Part shown: positions 46,601-58,800 of the stretch, piece by piece | Position numbering within the stretch: position 1 is the first letter of the stretch | Layout of the letters: every line of letters begins with the position of its first letter | Source of the DNA: Gordius sp. MW1 | Taxonomy: Eukaryota; Nematomorpha; Gordioida; Gordea; Gordiidae | Reading direction: 5' to 3' | Assembly: GCA_964036665.1 (NCBI GenBank) | Contig: OZ038527.1 | Location: forward strand, 1,984,001-2,048,000 | Length of the DNA: 64,000 nucleotides | The notes under the pieces: generated by a model | Databases searched by the model: none | Told to the model about the DNA's origin: nothing | Seen by the model: the letters and a program-made list of their open reading frames with translations, nothing else | Translations under genes and position numbers: made by a program

Positions 46601-47304
46601 ATCGTTCACTTTAGATGCGTGAATATATAGGGTCTGAGCAGTTTATTAGTCTATGTGTATATTAATCTTAAACAATTTATATAACTCTTGATTTGGCCCT
46701 GATATTGTAAATTTTGAGAATATTTTATTAAAAACAATCAGATTTCGTAGTTATTCTGCAATCAATGTTTAGAAGATTCAATTGTAACGTGTATATGGCG
46801 TTTGAAATCAGCATGCCTCTAATTATAAAAATGTATAAAAGTGTTTATTTGTACATGATGATCGCGAATCTTTTTTTATACGAGGGTAAATCGGCATTAT
46901 ACTACTTTTAAATATAATTCATAGCAATATCGAAATTTTTTCCAGATATTTTATTTTTTTATTTTTTTCATCTTCACAAAATATGTATTTTTACCTTACT
47001 AAATTAAATTAAAACACACTTTCTAATCGATAAGGTTCTAGTGGCTTCAATAATAGTGATTTTGATGACCGCCCCCATAGGAGCCATCATTATAAACATC
47101 GCCGGTCCTAGACTTTTAAGCGAGGCCGGACCCATTGCTTTGGACCAAGCCCTTGAGCAAGCTCATACCAACGGACTCGACCGCTTTAAAAACGAAAAGA
47201 CAATTAGCCCCAAGATTAAAATATCAACTCCTTCTCTTCCCCATACAGTTACGCCCGAAATGCCAGATATTTTTTACACGCCTACCCACGATACCAAATT
47301 ATAA
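40654..47304 (+). CDS. Sodium/proton antiporter of the NHA (SLC9B, CPA2) family, 5' end missing
   Basis: Ten exons join in phase at 40654-40788, 40872-40959, 41564-41746, 41953-42137, 42446-42552, 43546-43713, 43845-43953, 45249-45385, 45990-46067 and 47035-47304, giving 485 aa. About 70-80 N-terminal residues found in animal NHA proteins are absent, and the first exon has no ATG, so 5' exons lie further left or are lost. Family landmarks: LPPLLGMLVAGILLGN, LIHGGLECD, LTPLSPAVIVPKLI, GIPTLILAASSIDG, FQPLLFGLIGSQ, LSWIPKATVQ and APIGAIIINIAGPRLL. The protein should exchange Na+ or Li+ for H+ across plasma or organelle membranes. In the core helix the usual Asp-Asp pair reads Asp-Gly. Boundaries of the first and sixth exons are the weakest. 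Confidence 0.9.
43253..43394. mobile_element. TAGTGTTGTAAAAACGG-family MITE, perfect 8-base TSD
   Basis: Flanks read GTCCACAG (43245-43252 and 43395-43402). TIRs begin TAGTGTTGTAAAAACGGCTG and are nearly perfect for about 45 bases; the centre has CTGGTCTGTTT. It lies in antiporter intron 5. The 8-base TSD points to the hAT superfamily. Confidence 0.9.
43450..43530. repeat. GGACGGAC minisatellite and repeat terminus beside an exon
   Basis: Tandem GGACAGGACGGACAGGACGG is followed by ACGAGCCCATGAATTGCACG and TAGCAATAAAAATAAG. This is the right end of the composite repeat seen at 7255-7335 and 32680-32765. It ends about 15 bases before the acceptor of antiporter exon 6 (43546). Confidence 0.65.
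44043..44495. mobile_element. CATAGACTAG-family MITE, 453 bases
   Basis: Begins CATCGACTACAATGACTGCT and ends GAGCAGTCTATCTAGTCTAT. It has the same length as the copy at 8152. It lies in antiporter intron 7. No clear TSD remains. The 72-codon open frame here is element sequence. Confidence 0.75.
44600..45043. mobile_element. CATAGACTAG-family MITE, 444 bases, opposite orientation
   Basis: Begins CATAGACTAGTAGACTGCT and ends GAGCAGTCTATCTAGTCTATG. Flanks ATTTTGTG and ATAATGTG match at six of eight positions. The interior is the reverse complement of the copy at 8152. It lies about 105 bases after its sister at 44043, in the same antiporter intron. Confidence 0.8.
45578..45709. mobile_element. 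132-base MITE, TAGAGACCTGCA ends, 8-base TSD
   Basis: Flanks CCAACCAG (45570-45577) and CCAATCAG (45710-45717) match at seven of eight positions. Ends are TAGAGACCTACAAA and, inverted, TAGAGACCTGCACGGGTCAC. The interior has short CGACCCAACCCG and CGGGTC words. It lies in antiporter intron 8. The ends match those at 23228 and the 1.6 kb element at 57372. Confidence 0.85.
46196..46655. mobile_element. CATAGACTAG-family MITE carrying a second MITE
   Basis: Left end CATAAATCGACTGCTCAA, right end GAGCAGTTTATTAGTCTATG. The interior includes TATTAGCGCCATCTATAATT as in other copies. A TAGTGTTGTAAAA-family element (46337-46455) is nested inside. It lies in antiporter intron 9. Confidence 0.7.
46337..46455. 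mobile_element. TAGTGTTGTAAAAACGG-family MITE, 119 bases, nested
   Basis: Begins TAGTGTTTTAAAAACGGCTG and ends CAGCCGTTTTAACAACACTA. Flanks ATGTAAAG and ATTTATAA match only at five of eight positions, so the TSD has decayed. Confidence 0.8.
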
Positions 47305-49177
47305 ATTTCGAAATTTTACTTCGAACGACTATGTGGTGCGCTGAATCAATGAGTTTTTTTTTGGAATTTGTGTAGCCCTTTTATAATTTTTCTTTGTTAT
47401 TATTACAACGTTATTTACACGAATTCGCTACTCTAAGAATCTACCAAAATTGTCGGGCCATAGCCAATATTCCACTGAAAATAGGTGAAACAAATCGATT
47501 GATTAGGAGCCTTCTGCATGGGAATGCACAGTGAAAGTTGACTAGCAGCATATTCTGTCCATACTTGCATTCTTTGGTGAAATTTTTAGCCCTCTCCATA
47601 TACTCATTTGCTGTTACCGTTTTTAGAAGCTATCTGAAATGTGTCGCTAGTCTTGCTTAAATCTATTCATCTTTGATTCAGCGAGAATATTTGCCGCAAA
47701 TATTGGATAACAATTAATTCTATTGCTGCTTAAATATCGCGCAAATTGTATTTTTTATCCATTTTCAATCGTCTTTATAGATTTTACTGTATATAATCTG
47801 AATGTATTGTGAAAATTGTATACATAGCACTCGATTTATTAAACGCTTTAATATAATTACGATACCAGCAATACAGATTTTTTAGCCACCATTATATATA
47901 ATCTTGTGTTCTAAATTTAATTGGCTTAAAGTTATATTGACTGGATTGAGCATTTCTTGCATAGACTTTAGATGGAAGAGAATTATAATTTAATATTTTG
48001 CAGAGAATTAAACTTTTAACATAGTCGAGAATATCTATAATTATTTTAGTTTAAGAGTACTTATTTGTCCCATAAAATTAGGAAATTTGGACTAGATTGC
48101 AAAAGTTTGTATTGACAACTAGTAGATTATTAATTGCCTATTCAATAAACACCTGTGAGCTAATTGTTTAGGAACAGAAAACTAATAAATGGGTTAAATT
48201 TGTTAAGGTTTTAATTACTATCGCATCTTATTGGTAGTACCTAGATATTATACATGATAATTACGTAGAAATCGTTAAAACGTGCCAAAAGCGAAAGTTG
48301 CATGACAACCTGGCTTATACGAAAGGAATGCTATAGACTGACTCTACTAGACTGTAAGTTGAATGTTTCATTCGCCTGCTCTTAGTAAATGTGCTCAATG
48401 TGTTTCCTGCATTTAAAAATGTCAACGGCGTAATACATCCCAATTCTCACACAGCATGCCAACCTCTGTATTTGTTTGAGCACAACCGACTCTAGGGTAT
48501 CACTTCGCATCCAAAACACGAGCATTGTTTGCCATCTTATTGACTGCGTGCTATCCGTCACCTTTTAAAGATTTACGGGACACATGGCAAAATTTTTTTA
48601 GTCGGAATAGCAATGATTACACCAAATAGATTTTATAGCAGAACTTTGTAACGAAATTGCAAATATCTTATGCTGCTTCGTTCGTTATAATTAACAAGGA
48701 GTGATTTTTGTCTCGTGTACAATCAGATACCCCTAAGCTACTGTTTGGAAAAAGTTACTTAGGATCAATAATGATTGCCTTAAGTAGAAGGGGCTGATAA
48801 ATTATTCTAGATGCCCAGGAGTAACTGGTAAAATGTTTAAACCTACATTACTTCAGAAAACATTCGCTTCCAAAATGACATAACTGTGGCTCTAGCCATG
48901 TCCCGAATAGCTGTGACATCGCTACCCGGCGGAAGAATGGCTCATGTCTAATTAAAATTGGCTTTGAACATGCGCTCTATTGAATTTCCCATGTGACACA
49001 TCTCCAAAGTACCCGGCATCGGAAAAATGTTTTAATAATACAAAATTATCAAGAATGAATATTACTTGAATCGCATTTGATTTGACAGAGGTCTTTAATT
49101 AAGATATCCTCATGCAAGGAGTCATTACTAACGCGGTTTGGATTTGTCACTCAAATTTTATACAGTATATAAAAGAG
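47305..49177. other. Downstream of the antiporter gene, no gene seen
   Basis: The first part should be the antiporter 3' untranslated region. 48300-49150 is less AT-rich and carries no repeat that I recognise, but no frame over 60 codons or exon-like pattern was found. Confidence 0.45.
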
Positions 49178-49338
49178 CTTGGGCGTAGCGAGGATTTAAT
49201 TAGAAAGGGTAATAATGATTTAGGGAGGAACAAACAGAATTTATAAAAATATTAGCCATAAAAATAATAAATCTTTAAGAAATTTAAAAGCGGGCAGCCG
49301 CCTCCCCCCCCCCCCGCCACCCCCTGGTTAAGCTCATG
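49178..49338. mobile_element. CATGGGCGTAGCC-family MITE, worn
   Basis: Begins CTTGGGCGTAGCGAGGATTT and ends GGTTAAGCTCATG. The interior AAGCGGGCAGCCGCCTCCCC and a C run (49302-49316) match the family in reverse. Confidence 0.65.
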
Positions 49339-50165
49339 TATACGGGCACAATATATGCAGCCTGTCAAAATATCTAAATAGGCCGACAAAAGGAGTGTTT
49401 AAATCACATGCATATAAACTAACATTTGCGAGTTCCATATTTTAAACCTGGAAACTTTTTTGGCTTCCATACTAATTTTTCCATTTTTGTACTAAATGTT
49501 TTCAAACATAAAATAAATGTTTTATCAAGATGGCGCTGATCACCTGTTATTTAGGTATATGTCAAAAAGAGTTTATTGAAAATATTCGTGGTTATAAGTG
49601 TCGTTCGAAGTGTATCATATATGAGCCCAATTTATTTAAAGGAACTTTCAAAACACATCATATACTATAAAACAAAAAACTTTAAATAAGATCGTGGGGT
49701 TACTTTAAATTATTATATTATTTCATATTTAAAATTGATGTGGACTTAAATGAGTTATTAATAATAAAAGTTGTTTAAAAGACGAAAATCAATTCTAGCT
49801 TAGACATTTGGTAAAATGTGTAGCCGTCGTCCCTATAAATATAAATATAGTATTTTATTAGGAAAGGGATTAAGTAGAGGCAAAAAAACAACATGTTTTA
49901 TTTAACCAAAAATGTAATGAATAAATATCGCTAAGAATTTGTGGTTATATACAATTGTATTGAGATTAATATGAATAACATTGTTAAATCGTGAGGTATT
50001 CAAATATCGAAAATTTAATGTCTGTTGTGTATTCAAATATAACGATAGGTGTGAATAGAACGATATCATATATTTCTAATTTTATAATAAGAGATGTGAA
50101 TAGGTGGTACTATAAAAGGTTACATTGCTTTGTAATCGCTCAACTTAAATAATTATCCATATTAT
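49339..50165. other. AT-rich spacer, no gene seen
   Basis: No exon was recognised. If the Ty3/gypsy copy to the right once had a 5' LTR it should lie here, but nothing matching its 3' LTR (51972-52180) was found. Confidence 0.4.
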
Positions 50166-51971
50166 TTTCAGATTACATCAAACCGGAGACGAATTTTTCT
50201 TGCGATTACTCAAAGGGATTGAAGGATTCAATTCTGTATGATCCAAGTAATTCTATTGATGACTATTTATTTAATATCGAGCTCTTATTCAAGTTGAGAG
50301 ACTTCACGGGAGAAAGGCGAAAAACTTTGTTACTTACTTACGTAGGTCTTAACACTTTAACAAAATTAAGAGACTTTTTGTATCCAAAATTAGTAGACAA
50401 AACTAATTACGATGAGATAATTAAAGCCCTTAGGAGTATGCTCGCAAATAAGTTTTCTATTTATCATCATAGCGAACAATTTTATAAGGCAATTAGAAAT
50501 AACAAAAGTATTATTGACTTTAGTATTCGCTTGAAATTTCTTTTGAAAAACTGAATTTGAAAATAATCTAGGCGAGGTATTAAAGGATATATTTGTCCTA
50601 GGATGTAACTTACCAAGGCTTAACATTGAGTTAAGAGCTAATTATCCGAGTGGTAACATAAGTTTCGAAGAAACAGTTAATCTAGCATTGGCGTTAGATT
50701 CGGTAGAACACGAAACATCGGAGGCTGTTGAAGTAAACAAGGTTAAGCAGTCGTTTAATAACTTCAACAATAGAGATGTACATTTTCTTAAATTTAGCAC
50801 ACTTAGGAAAAAGCCACCCCCTAAATGTTATCAATGTTATCGGTGTGGGAAACCAAACCATATAGCAAAAAATTGTAGAACGGTGATGAATACGTTATCA
50901 GACATCAACCAAGACTTCGATCAGCACACCAAAGCTCACATCAACGTACGAATTAACGATGTGCCCCATGAAATGATCTTCGATACGGGTGCGGCATGTA
51001 GCGTCATTGATGAAATAACGTGGTCTCGAATCGGCAAGCCTAAACTTTACCAAGCTCCGAAAATATACGGATATAGAACGGCTATTTCAACACTTGGTAA
51101 AACCAAAGTGAAGGTGGACGTTGGTGGTGTGACAAAGTATTTAGATATTTATGTCATCAAAGGTAAAGGTTGAGCAATATTCGGTATGCCATTTATCTCA
51201 AAATTTAACTTAACTTTATCAAAGTTAATTTGCCTAAATTCTATTATTGAAATACCTTCAAATGTACATGCAATTATAAAACAATTTCCCCACGTCTTTT
51301 GCGAAAAATTAGGAAAAGTAAAAGATTTCAAAGTGACGCTCAAAATCAATGATAACGATGCCAAAAATATTTGCAGCAAGAAGAGTACCGTTTCCACTAC
51401 GACAAGCTGTAGAAGATGAACCAACGGCTACTTAACGAAGACGTCATTGAAAAAGTTAATCCTACTTTAACGCCAATTAAATGGGCTACGCCAACTGTAA
51501 ATGTTAAGAAGAAAACAGGGCAGGTGCGTTTATCTGGTGATTTTCGTTTAACCATAAATCAACACTTGGCTAAAGATCAGGATATTTTACCGACTTTCAG
51601 CGACGTGGCTGAATGAATAGCCGGAGAGACCAGCTCAGAAGAACGACTCACGACAAGGTTGAAGAATCGATCTGGAAACAAAAGTACTAAAAAAACCGAC
51701 GGACCCAAGAAAGATTCTTCGAACCCGAGCAGCAGGTGTGGGTACATAATGACACAAGTCCGGAATGAAGGGAAGGACTTGTAGAAGCACGACAAGTTCG
51801 ACTACCTATGACGTTAATATAGACGGAAATACAAGAAGAAAACACGGAGATCAGTTACGGGAAAGAACAACGATTGACCAAGGTGCGGTGTCCGAGCGAA
51901 ACATTCTAGAACACAAAAGGGTATCCAACCCACAGGATCGATACGATGGAGTGCAACTTTAAAAGGGGGAG
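50166..51971 (+). pseudogene. Decayed Ty3/gypsy gag-pol with a large internal deletion
   Basis: Gag is readable from about 50175 (DYLFNIELLFKLRDFTGERR) and continues after a one-base frameshift near 50550. It ends in the nucleocapsid knuckle CYRCGKPNHIAKNC. Next is the aspartic protease with its active-site triad in FDTGAACSVID. A TGA interrupts the frame at 51171. The start of the reverse transcriptase follows with another shift near 51415 (IKWATPTVNVKKKTGQVRLS). The rest of the reverse transcriptase, RNase H and most of integrase are deleted; the frame resumes at the integrase C-terminal tail (YDVNIDGNTRRKHGDQLRER, 51804 on). A polypurine tract AAAAGGGGGAG ends it at 51961-51971. It cannot make its own proteins. 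Confidence 0.85.
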
Positions 51972-52180
51972 TAATGTAATGTGTGCAAAACTATCTACCT
52001 AATTGGCATGACCTTGAGCGTTCGAATTGAAATGCAATGTTAATTGATTGTTAATTGGTTGTAAATTGAATGTCTATTTAAACGTGTTATTGTAATTACC
52101 ATCAGTCACTTTTTGTTTTGTTTCTTAAATGTTACCTAATAAACCAGTTACTTTATAACTGTGGTATACTGGAGTATACA
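51972..52180 (+). repeat. 3' LTR of the Ty3/gypsy copy
   Basis: It starts directly after the polypurine tract with TAATGTAATGTGTGCAAAAC and probably ends GGAGTATACA. It contains AATAAA near 52138. No matching 5' LTR is in the window, so the element is truncated on the left. The exact first and last bases are estimates. Confidence 0.65.
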
Positions 52181-52559
52181 CGTCTTTTCCTTTGCATTTA
52201 ATTTTACTTACGTGTGTGTAACTTTCCTCCTCCCCCCACGCGCTTATACGTGTTTGTTATTTTTTCCCCCATATATGATTATTGATCAACACCAATACGC
52301 ATCATTGAATTTTATACACAACGTACGGTATCGAGAGTTGTTTGATTCTTTCGATAATTATAAAAATTCTTGTAATTTTCTCGGAGATACATAAATTAAT
52401 TAATATACCATGTAAAACGAAAAGGGTTAATAAATTTAGCCACTTCCATTAATTGGAAGAGGACAGGCAGTATCCTAATGTATCCTAATATATCCCAGAT
52501 ATATCCCCCTATCCTCCACATTTCTCCCAATTTATTCCTGATTCCCCTTCCTTCAATTA

Positions 52560-53160
52560 TTTTAAATCGTGTTCTGGCGGACCTTTCCTTTATTTAATTA
52601 TTCCGCCGCTGATAACGAGAAAAGTAACTATAAATATTTTACAAGAATTAATAGGCGCTTATGGTTTTCCCGAAATTATCTTTACGGATAATGGCAAAGC
52701 TTTCGTAAGAGTAGATGAACAATTTTGTTTGAAATATAAAATTAATCATTTGTTGACTCCCCCATATCATCCTAGCTCAAATGGGCAGGTAGAAAGGTAT
52801 GTAGGAATCGTGAAGAAATGGTTAAATTTAGCTAAAGTGACGAAGGAACATGGTTATATAAACTTTATCACAACAAGTCTCCGAAATATCCTGATCGTCA
52901 TGCAGTTAGCTACGAATTTTTAAAGCGTAGATTAAGATATCCACCAGATTTTTTAAATGTTGATGATCACCAACAATTGCCAATGGTAGGTAAACCAAAG
53001 TTTCAGCTTAACCAAAAGGTGTGGTATAGAAACTAATTGGGTAAACCTAAATGGCTTTTGGGTGAGATTGTACAACAGGATTTTTAAAATTAAAGATGGA
53101 CAAAGTGATAGTAATGAAATAAGACACACGGAGCAATTAAAATTGTGTAAGCCCTAATAT
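52560..53160 (+). pseudogene. Second Ty3/gypsy fragment: integrase core and C-terminus
   Basis: The frame near 52640-52920 reads ELIGAYGFPEIIFTDNGKAF and TPPYHPSSNGQVERYVG, containing the second catalytic Asp (TDNG) and the catalytic Glu (QVER) of a retroviral-type integrase. Frameshifted remains further right (KVWYRN..KWLLGEIVQ) are the C-terminal DNA-binding region. The first catalytic Asp and HHCC finger are missing here. It is separate from the copy to the left, since an LTR lies between them. Confidence 0.8.
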
Positions 53161-53169
53161 TTATGTATG

Positions 53170-54710
53170 TTAAAGGCACAAGAAAAATTGAGATTGTGTG
53201 GGTACTATTTTAATTATTTAATTTTGTATTTGGCACATCAAAACTCCTATATTTTTCAAAACTCGACAAAAATCACATCACGATTGCGAGTGCACTTCTA
53301 AAGCTAGATTTCCACGCCATTACTAAATGGTAAATCAGATGGTTCAGCCTCAATTAATGACAACGAATAAAAGATGAATTTTGGCAATAAAAATGAAACA
53401 ATGACAATATCTTGGCCCTGCACTGCCGAACTCATGAAAAATAATATCGGAAAATAGACCCCCCCCCCCCAATTATTTTTGAACACGGCTCGCATCTAGA
53501 ATCAACATTTGCCAGACCTATCCTTTTATATAAACCATAGATCAATGAACCCCTGGAACTAGTTACCTCAAAACCCATTTTGCCACATCCTCACTCTCAA
53601 AACCTCCATATTTTCCAAACTGAAAGTTTCCACCTCACCTTTACAGCTAGCTCACCAAGCTGCTCCCTTATGATTAAATAAACAAATTATCCAATTCCAA
53701 AATCAGATGGAGTCCTGTTGTCTAACATTTTCGGCAGATTATATTTTTGCTTTGAATATTGTAAACCCAAAACCAAAACCTTGATGATAAAAACCATCTA
53801 ATTTTCATTATATCAATTATTCTTTTGTCTACATATAGCCCTAACCCTGGCCCTATTCTTTAATACCATATGTATTATTAATATATTTATAAACCGATTC
53901 CAATAAATTGGAAAAAACTTTAAATCCATACAATTCAGACGCTGAGTCGGAAAATTTCAAACATAAACCGTGACTTAGCCGTGAAGTAAAACATCTAGAA
54001 ATCAAGACTGTAGCCTACAGATCTATTATGCGTTGCCCTGTGAAAGCGTTCCTTTCTACCCAAACCCAAGGATGGTCACCAAATCATCTGTCAACCATCC
54101 CACATCCAGTATCAATCAAGACCACTTTCCAGACTACAATAGATACTTTTTTTTGAAAAAGGGAAGGGGTCGTATCCGTATATACTGTATAATAGTATCC
54201 CCCCCCCCATGTCTGCTTATACAAAAGTTAAGTATTTCCCTCCACACACCCCTATATCCACAAAAGTTGTAAAAAAACTGAGTATATCATGCATGCTTAT
54301 TCGATCCCCCCCCCTCATTTCTATATACATTAATTGCAAATTCATACATACTTATTCGATTCCCCCCCCCCCTTTCTTTATACATTATTTGCAAGTTCGT
54401 TGATTGTGAGATTACTTAGTATTGTCGGATACCCCTTTTGCTCTTACACGCGTTAATTAATATAGCTCGTCTCGTAACTTTAAAACGTAGAATATAAACA
54501 TCTTCTCGATAGATACACTTTGAATTTATATACCGAATTCTAATATTATTATCGTAGTACCGAAAAAAGAAAAAACTTTAAAATTGATTTACGAATCTAC
54601 AAAAAATAACATTAAAAAAAGATTTTTGTCTAGATATTTAAAATTTATTGAGTATATTTAGCTTTATAAACTGATTAATGATATTATAAATCAGTTTTAG
54701 TAAAAGGGGG
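53170..54710. other. Intergenic with C-rich tandem units, no gene
   Basis: No exon seen. At 54180-54410 two or three related units of about 70 bases occur, each with CTTATTCGATYCCCCCCCC followed by TATACATTA and TTTGCAA. A C run also lies at 53459-53470. Confidence 0.5.
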
Positions 54711-55573
54711 TGGAATATATTTTATTAAGGGGAAATTATAACTGGTAACGAATCCATAAATCGCGAGTTTATATAGCAATATATAACGATAAACATTCAG
54801 ATTAAAGTTAATTCTGTTCGTGTATTCTTTCTCTTGTCACCTTGTGCGTATCACAACAAAACAAAATCTCTTCCAAGGTAAATGAAATTGTTTCCCTACA
54901 GATGAATATGTTTCACTACAGATACTCCCCTTCTAAATAAGAAAAAGAGAATAATTTGTAGGGTGAAAATTTTGTTTAGTGATGATGGTTTTGTAAGGGA
55001 TGGTGTAGAGATGCATTGTCTTGCCAAAATTGTCAGTGTAGTAAGGCGTCTAGGTTTTTATCCTTTTATCAATATGTAGGCGACTTTCTTCCCTCACAGC
55101 ATTGGTAAATGTGTAGATTGAGTTTGTTGAGAGGTTGAAGGGGTTGCTTGTTGTGTCTCGATCATTACATGGCCAGTGTCATTGTGATGGAAGTAGTGCC
55201 CAATCTATCCAAGGAGATAACCTGCCGATACTACAGGAGTGTTCGGGAGATGAGAGGAATAAAAAAGAAGGGCTCCCCCCAAATGAGGGGTTAAAGTGTC
55301 CTGGGGGAGGAATAAAAAGATTCGGCTCACCCAAAATTTGGGGTCACCAATTTTAGTGAAAAAATCTGGAATATGTTTTCTCAAGGGAAAATTATAATAG
55401 TGGTAGCGAATCCAAAAATCGCAAGTTTATACAGCAATAGATAACGATAAACATTGCGATTAAAGTTTATTCTGTTCGTGTATTCTTTCTCTTATCACCT
55501 TGTGCGTATCACAACTAAATCTCTTTCAAGGTAAATGAAATTGTTTCCCTACAAATGAATTTGTTTCACTACA
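54711..55573. mobile_element. Miniature LTR retrotransposon (TRIM-like), 863 bases
   Basis: Short direct repeats of about 210 bases lie at 54711-54920 and 55367-55573. Both start TGGAATAT and end TTTCACTACA, and share CTGTTCGTGTATTCTTTCTC and ACCTTGTGCGTATCACAAC. The 446-base interior has no retroviral protein; the 73-codon frame 55135-55356 is not recognised. No TSD was confirmed. Confidence 0.75.
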
Positions 55574-55807
55574 CAGTAAACAGCTAGAAATTTTAAAATC
55601 TAGACCCGTAAAGTATTTTAAGTGGTTACATTAATATATATGAAAAAAGCTCTAAACAAAGAATAAAAACATGTTATGTAAAAATTTTGCCAGATATCTT
55701 AATTAAAATAGAGACTTGGGCATTTTTTTTACTTTCATTACACAAGGCAGCTAACAATTTCAAACTTATTGAGGAGCATACGTTCATACAATCAGCCGGT
55801 TGATTTA

Positions 55808-58800
55808 ATGTCCATTTTAACATCAGAAGAATTGGCTATTGCAAACTCATTTGCTGAGCATTATCTAGATATAACGGATTCACTTCCTAATGATATACAA
55901 CGAAATATATCTGATATTTTGGAAACGGATACAAGAGTGAATGGTAGTTGATTTTATAATATAAATTTATCTTATATTTAGGCATTATGGAAAGTATTAT
56001 ACAAGAGAGAATCAATTATGAGGCTACTACAGCTAATACTGAAACATCTCAAATGTCCTTAAACAAATTGGAACAATGCTTTTTGCAATTGCAAGAGATC
56101 AATGATAATAAGTTGGGATACACTACATCTATTTTAGAACTTATTGATGAAAATTTAAAAGTTCTTGAAAACGATAAGAAGCTAATTGGTAATTTTGATT
56201 ATGTTTTGCATTTATAGTATATTACAATAATTTTGAGTTATTTTTTAAGATTTTTTATAGCAAAATAGTTGGCATGCCTTCATTAAATAAATTATAACGA
56301 ACATATGCCCATGCTTATAGCTCAAGTGTCTTTATGCTAAAAATCATCTTTTAATAACTTAACATTGGTATTCTTAGAAAAAAATGAAAATTTGAGACAG
56401 CTCTTTATAAACGGATTACCTGAAGCAAACCTGAGCAAGTCTACAATAATGCCTCAAATCCCAACAACCTATAATCACCCTGCAACAACTCCATCTTGGA
56501 ATTTTGGTAAAACAGGTAAAAAGGGAAGTGCCACGTCACCTTACCATCACGATTATGATTTTGAATTGACCCCCTACCACAGGAATTCTCCTCCATATTT
56601 TACCACACCCCAACAACCACCACCCTGTTATGACCCCACATCCCCCTCCTACAACCCCGCCCTTCCCCCATCCCCTGGGGGTTGTGTGATTGGGGAGGGA
56701 ACACCAAATGCCTCACCCCTTGACGACGAGGAATCACGTGTTAAGTAAGCATAATCAGAAAAATATGGTACAAAATATCACCTTAAAGTAAGCTCAAAAA
56801 TATACTCTGAAAAGTAAGTTTAAAATCATCAAAATTACATATTTTGTGTCTTTATCTTTTAGCTAGCAATTATTAAGAACTTTATCCGGATTTCAGATGT
56901 TAATACCCATTGGAGTTCAATAAATTAAATAGGATTGATTGTCATATAAATGCTACATTTTTTGACAAAACTCTTTAATGAAGTTACATTTGATATTTTT
57001 AATGGATTACAAACGAATATAACAAGCTCTTACCATTTTTTACATTACCTCGCCCCCTCCAGTGTTAAAGGAGCGTTGCCATTGATGACCTCACCACCCT
57101 CAAGATCGAAACGCCACCGTCGGGCCAAGGGCGTTATCCCAGGGGGCGAACACTACGTGTACGGGAATCGAACATTCGGGAAAAACAAGATGGCGACTTC
57201 CACGTTCGGAACCGTCCCCGAAGATGGTTCCGGGCGTAGGAGCGTAGCTAGGAATGCCGCTCTTAATCTATCATCATCCGTCGGCTTGGGGAAGAGGAGG
57301 CGTAGAAAGGTATAATTATTGTAGAGACCGATGAACAGCTGATAGTTTTTATATAAAGATGTAGGTTGCCATTAGAGACCTGCAAAATCGATTTTTCAAG
57401 GCCTGACCCGGGGCCGAATTTTAGCATCTTTAAAAACAAGGCATGGGCCCGGCCCGGAATCTTAATAATTGCAGAATTTAATCAAACTCAATTTTGGTAA
57501 AAAAAAATTTAATAAGAAATAAAACGCGCACAATAAAATTATAATAGATAATGGAACTATTTTGATGCAAAACACAGGCATAAAATTTCCGCGTTTAAAT
57601 GTGCTCTCCGCTCTTCATAAATGCAGCCCGCTGACTAAAAACACCTCTCACTCGAGGCAGATGAAGCAGGTGTCGAAAAAACCTTACAAACAAGGGAGCT
57701 AAGCGCTGGAAATGACCACTGCGGTCTTTCCACCATTCCAATAATTCTATTTTTTTCTCGTTGATCTTTAAATTTATGTACGTGTCAACTTAATTTTCCT
57801 CTACATCTTCCTACATAGAAAATGTTTCATGCTGTTGTATCTTAAAGGAAAGGAGACTTTTTTTTTGGAAGTGGGGCAAAAGCTTCATGTATTGTTTTAT
57901 GTCTTAATTTATTAATTGCTATGCAATTTATGGGCTCGTTTATCTTTTGTGTTCAGTTTTTCACACTTTTATTCATCCCAATATAGATACAGAATTATCG
58001 TCGATAACAATATTATAAAGTTCTAGATAGATATATATATGGCGCTGCGAGGAAGTGAATTGAGGGACGATTAACAATCCTTAATTTATTACCCATCCGA
58101 TCCCTTTCAAGGTTTTCTGGCTTCTTTGACTCCTTTCGTTCCACATTTTTTGGGATCCTAATTTATTGCTCCACTGTTCTCAAGGGCACGTTCCTTTTAA
58201 GGCTCTGTCCTACTCTTCCAATCAAAGCTCTCAAGGGCACGTTCCTTTTATGTCTCGGGCCTCGTTGCTCGAAGTAACTCTGCCAGTTTATATCCCGCGT
58301 CTTGACGGGTTTTATGTTCTTTCCGAAATTTATTACCTTCTCTCCGTAACCTCATCCCGTATCCAGAATACACACATGCCGCGGACTAAAATCTTGAAAC
58401 GATGCATCACAGTTATAAACGTTATATTTTGATTGTCCAATTTTTCTTTTCCTGGACATCTTACAGCATTTATGCCTTTGGAGATGAGTGTTTCCTATTA
58501 AGCATTATCAAAACTAACATAAATAATTACCCGATGAGCAAGAATTATAGGGTAACACATTCTTGCAAATCTTACAAAAAATAAAATCTATTTTCTTATT
58601 TTTATATTTTCATACACGTGTAGGAATCTTTTGCATACTTCACTTTTTCCTCTAAAATTTTCTTTTAATTTATAAAACTCTTTCTGAATATTTTAAGCTA
58701 TTAGCAGTAAATTTTTTTTGTTCCATACTTAATTGTTTGTTTATTAGAAAAAGCGCGAACTAAGAACGAATGTTTAACAGATTTAATTACTTGTAATTAA

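Noticed and set aside
48300-49150. Less AT-rich stretch as a hidden gene
   Set aside because: No open frame of useful length and no splice-bounded exons with recognisable protein were found on either strand.
51171-51173. Reassigned TGA codon (alternative genetic code)
   Set aside because: The host genes end normally with TAA or TGA (HYPK and the zinc-finger gene end in TGA), and the retroelement has other disabling changes.
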